Below are positions 57,214 to 64,000 of a stretch of DNA of 64,000 bases, one piece after another (position 1 is the first letter of the stretch; each line of letters starts with the position of its first letter). The stretch is taken from contig CAUJKA010000021.1 in assembly GCA_963204965.1 (NCBI GenBank), positions 1-64,000 on the forward strand, in the 5' to 3' direction. The notes beneath the pieces were generated by a model. That model made no database searches, had not been told where the DNA came from, and saw only the letters and a list, made by a program, of their open reading frames with translations. Both the position numbers and the translations under genes were made by a program. Origin of the DNA: Planctomycetota bacterium (GTDB lineage Bacteria > Planctomycetota > Planctomycetia > Pirellulales > Pirellulaceae).

Positions 57214-58604
57214 TAACTGGGCTTCGGGACTTCAGCTAGGTAATGCCAAAGGTAGCTACTGGCGCGGATGCCGCGATAGTAATCCGCTAAGCAGAATTTT
57301 TCGTTGGGACTGTGTGCTCCATCGTCGTCCAATCCCCAACCTAACAACAGCACGTCTGCTTTCAGAGCACTGACCATATTGGCGACAATTGGAATTGATC
57401 CACCTTCGCGGATGAGTACGGCTGGCTTTTCAAACCCTGCTGTGATCGCTTGTTGAGCAGCGGCGACAAACGGACTTTCAGGGTCAACAACAACACCCGA
57501 GCCGCCGTGCAAGTCGATCAGCTCAATTTGCACTCCGGCGGGAGTATTCATCGCGATGAACTTGCGGAATTGCTCGCTGACTTGCTTGGGATCTTGGTCC
57601 GGAACAAGGCGGAAGCTAACCTTGGCACCAGCCTTTGCAGGAATGATCGTCTTGCCGCCTTCGCCTTGATAGCCGCTCCACAATCCGTGGACATCGCATG
57701 TTGGACGAGCCCAGCGACGCTCCAGCGTGCTATAGCCAGCTTCGCCAGTCAGTGCTCCGACGCCAAGCTGCTTAGCGAACTGATCATCGCTGAAGCCTAA
57801 CTGCTTCCAACGATCGCGTTCGACATCGGCAACAGGCTTGACCGAGTCGTAGAATCCAGGCAATTGAATGCGGCCTTGATCATCGGTCAGCTTAGCTAAG
57901 AATTTGGCGAGGGCGTTGGCTGGATTGGTCACAGCGCCGCCGAAGCTACCTGAGTGCAAGTCTTGCTTGGGTCCGGTGAAGTGCAATTCGTAATAGGCGA
58001 TTCCACGTAGGCCGTAGGTGATCGCGGGTTGGCCTTTGGCATATTGCGATGAATCGCTAATGACAATCACATCGCAGGCAAGCTTCTCGGCCGCTTCGGG
58101 CTTGGCCATGTACTTGCTTAGTTGTTCGCTGCCGACTTCCTCTTCGCCTTCGATCAAGAACTTGACCTGCAGCGGCAGAGCTTGACCAGCGGCGGCCCAT
58201 GCTGCAACGCTGTTGACGTGAGTGAGTACTTGGCCTTTGTCATCGGTGGAACCCCGCGCGTAGATGTTGCCGTCACGCTCGGTGGGTTCAAATGGTGGGC
58301 TAACCCAAAGGTCCAGCGGATCGGGTGGCTGGACGTCATAGTGACCGTAAACCAAGACCACAGGCTTGCCGGGAACCGCCGGGCTTTCTGCGTAAACAAG
58401 CGGCGGACCATCCGTCTTGATCAGTTCTCCCTTGAGCCCCGCTTTGGTCAAGCTATCCAAAACTGCATTGGCAGCCTGCTTCACCGAATCGCGGTAAGCC
58501 GGGTCGGCGCTAACGCTTGGGATGCGGAGGAGGGTTTTGAGGGTCTCCAGGAAGCTGGGTTGACTTTGCTGAAGCTGACGATCGATTGCTTTCAAATCGC
58601 TCAT
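57213..58604 (-). CDS. M20-family dipeptidase
   Basis: [68 protein letters not shown]. Confidence 0.95.
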   Translation of the reverse strand: MSDLKAIDRQLQQSQPSFLETLKTLLRIPSVSADPAYRDSVKQAANAVLDSLTKAGLKGELIKTDGPPLVYAESPAVPGKPVVLVYGHYDVQPPDPLDLWVSPPFEPTERDGNIYARGSTDDKGQVLTHVNSVAAWAAAGQALPLQVKFLIEGEEEVGSEQLSKYMAKPEAAEKLACDVIVISDSSQYAKGQPAITYGLRGIAYYELHFTGPKQDLHSGSFGGAVTNPANALAKFLAKLTDDQGRIQLPGFYDSVKPVADVERDRWKQLGFSDDQFAKQLGVGALTGEAGYSTLERRWARPTCDVHGLWSGYQGEGGKTIIPAKAGAKVSFRLVPDQDPKQVSEQFRKFIAMNTPAGVQIELIDLHGGSGVVVDPESPFVAAAQQAITAGFEKPAVLIREGGSIPIVANMVSALKADVLLLGWGLDDDGAHSPNEKFCLADYYRGIRASSYLWHYLAEVPKPS

Positions 58605-58905
58605 TTTCTTGAACTTCTATCGGTTGAATCGCAAAAAACACTTGCCTTGTGCCCCTGGTGCGGGGTTACAATAATGCCGAGCGTAACAATATAACGTGTT
58701 GTGGTGGATGGCGGGATTCGTCTTTAGCTGCCGGAACTAGGAGTAAGGCAAAGTTTCCCACCGAGCCGCCGATGAGGTGTTGCCGGGCGAGCCAGCCCCA
58801 GCCAGTTCGCTGCCCACTCCACAAGAGCAGCCTGACCCAGAAAGCAGCCTGACGACAACGCGTGTGGATCGTTCTGTCCCGCTCCCAAACAGGAGGATTT
58901 TAAGT

Positions 58906-59277
58906 ATGCCACAGTCCGATGCAGCAGTATTAGAGCCAGAATTGCAGGCCGAACCGATCGTTCGTGTCAAAAGGGAACGCAAGCCCCAAAAAGAGACCAA
59001 GCCCAAGCGGCAGCCGCGTTATCACGTTATTCTGTGGGATGACGATCACCACACGTTTCATTACGTGATCCATATGTGCCAGCTTCTCTTTGGCCACACG
59101 CTGGAAAAAGGAATGGAAGTCGCTAAAGAGGTCCACAGCAAGGGCCGCGCGATCCTATTAACAACGACCAAAGAGCATGCCGAGCTGAAGCAAGAGCAGA
59201 TTCATGCGTTTGGTCGCGATCCGATGGCTACACAATGCGCTGGAAGCATGTCGGCGACGATCGAGCCAGAAAACTAG
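58906..59277 (+). CDS. clpS: ATP-dependent Clp protease adaptor ClpS
   Basis: SD AGGAGG at 58891; YHVILWDDDHHTFHYVIHMCQLLFGHTLEKGMEVAKEVHSKGRAILLTTTKEHAELKQEQI. Confidence 0.92.
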   Translation: MPQSDAAVLEPELQAEPIVRVKRERKPQKETKPKRQPRYHVILWDDDHHTFHYVIHMCQLLFGHTLEKGMEVAKEVHSKGRAILLTTTKEHAELKQEQIHAFGRDPMATQCAGSMSATIEPEN

Positions 59278-59321
59278 AGCAAGAAAACTAGAGTTAGAAA
59301 ACTAGAGCCAGAAAAGTTCGC

Positions 59322-60056
59322 GTGAGCAAAGATACGATCTATTCCTTCCCCCGCGAGCGAGTCGGGCAGTTTACCTTCGACAAATCGGTAGTAGACGTCT
59401 TTCCCGACATGATCGCTCGCAGCGTTCCTGGTTACGCTTCGATCCTCGCGATGATCGAGCAGTTGACGACGCGATTCGCAAAACCCGGGACACAGCTTTA
59501 TGACCTGGGCTGCTCGTTGGGAGCCGCCACGCGGTTGATGCGAAATCAAGCTCCCGCAGATTGCACTCTCTACGCAGTCGACAATGCTCCCGCGATGATT
59601 CAACGTCTGCAAGAAATTCTGGATGCAGATCGTACGGAAGCTCATTGCCAAGTTGAGTTGCTCCAGAGCGATATTCGCGATGTGTCGTTTGATCGAGCTT
59701 CGTTTGTAGTACTGAATCTCACCTTGCAGTTCGTTCCCCTGGAGGATCGCCCTGCCCTGCTCCGCAAGATCTGCGATGGGATGATTCCCGGCGGTGCTTT
59801 ACTGCTGAGCGAAAAGATCTGTTTTGACGATCCCTTGCAGCAAAGTCTGTTGACCGAGTTGCATCATGACTTCAAGCGTGCGCATGGCTACAGCGATTTA
59901 GAGATCGCTCAAAAGCGAGCGGCCATCGAGAACTTTCTCGTTCCAGAAGCGCTTGAAGCCCATGAGACTCGACTGCGCGATGTAGGCTTTCAGCAAGTCG
60001 TACCGTGGTTCCAATGCTTCAACTTCGCTTCGATCCTCGCGGTCAAACTAAGCTGA
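59322..60056 (+). CDS. cmoA: Carboxy-S-adenosyl-L-methionine synthase
   Basis: VFPDMIARSVPGYASILAMIEQLTTRFAKPGTQLYDLGCSLGAATRLM; followed by cmoB. Confidence 0.95.
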   Translation: MSKDTIYSFPRERVGQFTFDKSVVDVFPDMIARSVPGYASILAMIEQLTTRFAKPGTQLYDLGCSLGAATRLMRNQAPADCTLYAVDNAPAMIQRLQEILDADRTEAHCQVELLQSDIRDVSFDRASFVVLNLTLQFVPLEDRPALLRKICDGMIPGGALLLSEKICFDDPLQQSLLTELHHDFKRAHGYSDLEIAQKRAAIENFLVPEALEAHETRLRDVGFQQVVPWFQCFNFASILAVKLS

Positions 60057-60066
60057 TGGACCGACG

Positions 60067-61080
60067 ATGAGCATTTCATTCTTGGATCGAAAAAGTTGCG
60101 TGGAGCAGCTTCGCGAACTGCGATTTCACAGCTTGGCGGATCGCATCGAACAAGTTTGCCCGCAACGATTCTCTTTAGAGCACCACGGAAGCCTGTCTGG
60201 TTGGAAAGAGGCTTACAGCTTCCTGCCCAATGTCGCCGCAAGATTTGATGCCAGTGGCGATGTGGTGCGAGTCCTTCCTGTTCAGAGCAATTCGGTCTCT
60301 ACTACGCCGAATCTAGAATTGGCCGACGAAGGGCAAGACTCTCTGCGGAAGACGCTCATGCGTTTTCACCCCTGGCGCAAGGGTCCGTTGGAATTGTTCG
60401 GTGTGAGTATCGATACCGAATGGCGTTCTTGTTTGAAGTGGAATCGATTTGCTTCGCAGATCGACTTCGACCGCAAGTTAGTCTTGGATGTGGGCAGCGG
60501 GAATGGTTACTACGGTTGGAAGATGTTGGCCGCAGGAGCTTCGATGGTTCTGGGATGTGAGCCGTTTCTTCTGTCGGTAGCGCAATTCGAAGTCTTTCGA
60601 AAGTACTGGGCGGACGACGAGCGACACTATGTAGTGCCGCTTGCCGATGTCGATCTACCGCGCGATATCCAACGCTTTGACATCACATGCTCGATGGGCG
60701 TGCTTTACCATCGGCCCAATCCGATCGAGCATTTGCAGATACTAGCTAGTACGCTCAAAGCGGGCGGGCAATTGCTGCTGGAGACGATTGTCCTGGTGGA
60801 TGCCCAGCAGACCGTGTTGGTTCCCGAGGACCGCTATGCCAAGATGCGCAATGTCTGGTTCATTCCCTCAGTCGCGATGCTTGAGCTTTGGCTGCGCCGA
60901 ACGGGCTTTGACGAAATCCGAGTCATCGATGTTTCCAGAACAACAAGCCAAGAACAACGTAGCACCGATTGGATGACATTTGAATCGTTAAGCGACTTTC
61001 TTGATCCCACAGATTCCAGTCGCACGATCGAAGGCTGCCCTTCCCCATCACGAGCTGTCATCATCGCCAAGAAGCGATGA
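60067..61080 (+). CDS. cmoB: tRNA (uridine-34) 5-oxyacetic acid/carboxymethyl transferase CmoB
   Basis: RKGPLELFGVSIDTEWRSCLKWNRF; LVLDVGSGNGYYGWKMLAAGASMVLGCEP; DYxTFESLSDFLDPTDSSRTIEGCPSPSRAVIIA. Confidence 0.95.
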   Translation: MSISFLDRKSCVEQLRELRFHSLADRIEQVCPQRFSLEHHGSLSGWKEAYSFLPNVAARFDASGDVVRVLPVQSNSVSTTPNLELADEGQDSLRKTLMRFHPWRKGPLELFGVSIDTEWRSCLKWNRFASQIDFDRKLVLDVGSGNGYYGWKMLAAGASMVLGCEPFLLSVAQFEVFRKYWADDERHYVVPLADVDLPRDIQRFDITCSMGVLYHRPNPIEHLQILASTLKAGGQLLLETIVLVDAQQTVLVPEDRYAKMRNVWFIPSVAMLELWLRRTGFDEIRVIDVSRTTSQEQRSTDWMTFESLSDFLDPTDSSRTIEGCPSPSRAVIIAKKR

Positions 61081-61232
61081 GGTCTTCGTTGTCTTCGTAG
61101 GGTGTGTGAAGCTTGCGTTCTACAGGTGCACTTTACTACAAGAAAAAGTTGCATACCGATTTCGCACAGCTATCAAGATTCGCCCGCATGCGGAACACAC
61201 CATTGGGTTATCGATATCGCGCGGATGCCGAA

Positions 61233-61317
61233 CTTTCTCGATCCCGCAGACCCCAGTCGCAGGATCGAGGGCTATCCTTTACCGTCCCGAGCTGTACTCA
61301 TCGCCATGAAGCGATGA
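61233..61317 (+). pseudogene. Duplicated 3' tail of cmoB
   Basis: FLDPADPSRRIEGYPLPSRAVLIAMKR vs FLDPTDSSRTIEGCPSPSRAVIIAKKR at the cmoB C-terminus; 85-nt gapless alignment with about 70 identical positions (hand count) ending at the same stop codon. Confidence 0.85.
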
Positions 61318-61658
61318 GCGAATTGTCTCGAACTCTTTGGAGGTTGTGTGCAGTTTGCGATCCATCAGCCAACATCGCTAGTTAAAAGTCACTTGCCCGA
61401 AATCCACCAAGGACTCCCAGTAGCCCACATCCATAACACACAATCGGGCATGACTCGGACCGAAATCGTTTAACGGCAAGCCGTAGGCGATTGTTCCTGC
61501 ATTCCTGCCTGAACACCCGACGGCCTAACTAGTATCGCGAAAACAACATTCGCCTTCGGCCGCCGTCAAACTACGTCGAGCAATTACGCTTGGACATCAT
61601 TATCGCGGCTGCACGGCTTGTGCTATAATCGTTGTCCAAAAAAGGTTTGAGTCGAGCA

Positions 61659-62483
61659 ATGGATCAAGAGACTTCTAGAATTGGTTTGTCTTCAGTGGTG
61701 ACGCTATTTTATGGCGGAGGCTTTCTTATACTCATCGCGCAGGTGTTTTGTATCTACCATGCGATGAAGAATGGCAAGCCCTATCACTGGATTTGGCTGA
61801 TTCTCTTCTTTTCGTTGATTGGAATTGTCCTCTACTTTTTAGTCGAGATTCGTCCAACGCTCGGGAAGATCAACTGGCAAGCTATTCGTTGGCGATTGAT
61901 GAGCCCAGAAAAGAAGATTCAAGCCAGGCGCGAACGACTAGATGATTCTCCAACGGTCAAGAATCGGTTTCTCTTGGCAGATGAACTCATGCGAGTTTAT
62001 CGATGTTCCGAAGCGGCCACCGTCTTACAAGAAGGTTTGCAGGGCGCGTTCGCAACAGATGCTGAATTGATGTTGCGAGTTGTCGAGGCCAAACAGGATA
62101 GTGGGCAATTCGAAGCAGCCCATGAACTTCTAAAGCGTATTACGCCCACGCAAGCTCCCGAGTACCAACTTCGCTACCGAACTGCTTTGGCTCGTGCTTG
62201 GTCGCGGGCCAATCAAGATGTTGAAGCGGAAACTGAGTTTCGTAAACTGATGGAACAACAGAAGAGCGAACGACCGGCGGTTTACTATGCCGAGTGGTTG
62301 TTGCAGCAAGACAAGTCGGAGGATGCTCGACAGGTTTTGCACGCCGTTATTCAGCGATATCGGCGCGGTAACAATGTTTGGCGCTTTCATGAACAACGCT
62401 GGTATCGTTTGGCAGTAAAATTGCTCAAGTCGACGACGGCAGTGCGAAACAATAACCTACCCAGCGAAAACTCCAACCGTTAA
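61659..62483 (+). CDS. Membrane protein with PLD-nuclease N-terminal-like TM pair and TPR-like repeats
   Basis: MDQETSRIGLSSVVTLFYGGGFLILIAQVFCIYHAMKNGKPYHWIWLILFFSLIGIVLYFLVEI; helical repeats downstream. Confidence 0.7.
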   Translation: MDQETSRIGLSSVVTLFYGGGFLILIAQVFCIYHAMKNGKPYHWIWLILFFSLIGIVLYFLVEIRPTLGKINWQAIRWRLMSPEKKIQARRERLDDSPTVKNRFLLADELMRVYRCSEAATVLQEGLQGAFATDAELMLRVVEAKQDSGQFEAAHELLKRITPTQAPEYQLRYRTALARAWSRANQDVEAETEFRKLMEQQKSERPAVYYAEWLLQQDKSEDARQVLHAVIQRYRRGNNVWRFHEQRWYRLAVKLLKSTTAVRNNNLPSENSNR

Positions 62484-62718
62484 CATCGAGGGTCGCTCCC
62501 GTCTTCGTTTTGATGAGAAGATAACAGCGATCTCAAGCGTTTGGGTTGTCACGTCGCAATAACTTCTCGTGCACGCTGCCAAGGCCATATCTTCGCCAAA
62601 AGCTGACTCCACACCTTCTCTCATCTGTCACACCAGCTAGGTATGTTGAATTTGGCCAGAATCTAACCTATAACACATCCTTTACTACCCATAAAACTGA
62701 ACTCAAAACGGTTTTGAT

Positions 62719-64000
62719 ATGGCCCAACGCCCTAAGCTACCTAGTGGTTCATGGCTCGTAGCTGAAGATTTGCTCGAGAAAGGGGACGTTGAATTTCTGT
62801 CCGAACTACGACGTATTCATGATGCTGACCAGTTGGGTTCATTTGCCCCCACTTGGTTTAATGATCGCCGAGCTGCTTCAAGAAGGTTGTTGTTGCAATA
62901 CCTTGAGCAGCCACTCAACTGCTTTCGACACGAATCACTTGTAAAGCGATTATTCAAGTTAGCCGATGCAAGTGGCGACGACGAAATGATGGCACGTTTT
63001 TTAGTTGGATTTGATCGATCGCTTCGACGCGTCAAACGCAAGAGATTTCGTTACGATTGGAATACACGGCAATCTTGGTCTGAAGAAACGCTTCGAGTTC
63101 CATTCATGACGCAGGTTCCGAAAAGCGAAAAGCATGTGCGGTTCGACGAGAATTCGAAGCTAATTGTACCGCGATTCATTCGTCCTGATCGAATTGTACG
63201 CTTGCAACTATTTACTACGGCAACTCGACAATATCTGCGACGAAGAGCTTGGCGATACTTTCGCAAAATCGGCAAGAGTGATCCAGTTCGCTACATCAGT
63301 GCTGTGTCCACCGCCTTGCAACTCTACAGAGATAGTGATTGTGCAAGTGGCTTGGAATTGATCGACAATTGGGGGTTGGTTCACGTACTATTCCATGACA
63401 GCCAGGTTCTCACATCGAAATCGCACCATTGGAACTTGAGTGACGGAAGGTCACTCGGTGAGCTCAAGGCTGCCCCGGCTTTCCTGGATGCCTGGAAAGC
63501 ACACGGAGGTGAGTCCCTGCTCCAACTTGTCGGAAATTCCCAATGTAGACCGATTCGACAATGGGCCATTGGCTTGCTGCGTGAGTATCATTCTGGCGCG
63601 ATATCGGGTGTTACGATTAACACAATTCTGAAGTGGCTCAACAGCGATGACTCTGAGTTGAGTTTGTTAGCGGTAGATATGCTTGAACGATCCTCAGAAC
63701 GGGCCCTTTTGACGACCAGCGATTGGATAGAGCTTACCGCGAAATGCAATGAGAGTGCACTAGCTCGCGTTTGCGGACTTGTAAGACAGAGAGTTAAGCC
63801 GGGTGATGTTTCGCTTGTGGAGATCATACGACTTGCATGTTTACGTCCCTCGCCGCTTGCGAAATTGGCAATAGATTGGCTAAAGGAAAAGCCAGTGAGT
63901 GCAGGAGAATGCCAACTATTGGCTCGAGCCAGCTTTGCGGAATGCGAACCATTGCGCCCAGAGCTTGTCAGGCTAGCCATGGAGAAAATTGATGCGGTCG
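62719..64000 (+). CDS. Large uncharacterised protein, N-terminal 427 codons (runs off window)
   Basis: Manually translated from ATG 62719: MAQRPKLPSGSWLVAEDLLEKGDVEFLSELRRIHDADQLGSFAPTWFNDRRAASRRLLLQYLEQPLNCFRHESLVKRLFKLADASGDDEMMARFLVGFDRSLRRVKRKRFRYDW...; no stop before the window end; absent from the supplied ORF list. Confidence 0.85.
   Translation, partial: MAQRPKLPSGSWLVAEDLLEKGDVEFLSELRRIHDADQLGSFAPTWFNDRRAASRRLLLQYLEQPLNCFRHESLVKRLFKLADASGDDEMMARFLVGFDRSLRRVKRKRFRYDWNTRQSWSEETLRVPFMTQVPKSEKHVRFDENSKLIVPRFIRPDRIVRLQLFTTATRQYLRRRAWRYFRKIGKSDPVRYISAVSTALQLYRDSDCASGLELIDNWGLVHVLFHDSQVLTSKSHHWNLSDGRSLGELKAAPAFLDAWKAHGGESLLQLVGNSQCRPIRQWAIGLLREYHSGAISGVTINTILKWLNSDDSELSLLAVDMLERSSERALLTTSDWIELTAKCNESALARVCGLVRQRVKPGDVSLVEIIRLACLRPSPLAKLAIDWLKEKPVSAGECQLLARASFAECEPLRPELVRLAMEKIDAV

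Noticed and set aside
57044-57373. + strand ORF of 109 aa ([20 protein letters not shown]...)
   Set aside because: It is only a translation of the heptamer array plus antisense of the M20 peptidase gene.
58122-58694. 190-aa + strand ORF
   Set aside because: Antisense to the well-supported M20 dipeptidase gene.
61102-61317. 71-aa ORF downstream of cmoB as a real gene
   Set aside because: Its C-terminal part is a degenerate copy of the cmoB tail and the rest has no recognisable content.
61440-61530. Possible REP-like element (AACGGCAAGCCGTAGGCG...CCTGAACACCCGACGGCC)
   Set aside because: Looks like a degraded repeat but there is no second copy in the window to support it.
1-64000. tRNA/rRNA genes, prophage, transposons, defence islands or secondary-metabolite clusters
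   Set aside because: I looked for characteristic sequence and protein motifs and found none; almost all space is taken by housekeeping or planctomycete-typical genes.

Overview
This is a chromosomal window from a planctomycete, probably Pirellulaceae-like. The lineage is inferred from gene content: BBP7-type outer-membrane protein, DUF1501/DUF1549/PPC cassette, cmoAB-clpS, and large secreted TAT oxidoreductases. Most of it is ordinary single-copy housekeeping sequence: SRP RNA-dnaX-ybaB-recR, rpoN, flhA-flhF, moeA, ccsBA, holA, serS, clpS-cmoA-cmoB. I see no transposase, integrase, CRISPR array, tRNA, rRNA or biosynthetic cluster. The strongest signals are: (1) an A10 run in dnaX preceded by an SD-like GGGAGG, with stop codons immediately after it in both alternative frames, which looks like a programmed gamma/tau switch; (2) a DnaX that has lost its four zinc-binding cysteines; (3) an SRP RNA with an apical loop that is not GNRA/GGAA-like; (4) a structured intergenic element of about 130 bp present twice; (5) a pseudo-HtrA with a PDZ domain inserted inside the protease fold; (6) a 22-copy heptanucleotide array between an M20 peptidase gene and serS; (7) a duplicated cmoB 3' tail; (8) a long uncharacterised ORF at the right edge that is missing from the supplied ORF track. 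All family calls come from reading protein motifs by eye. No database search was run.
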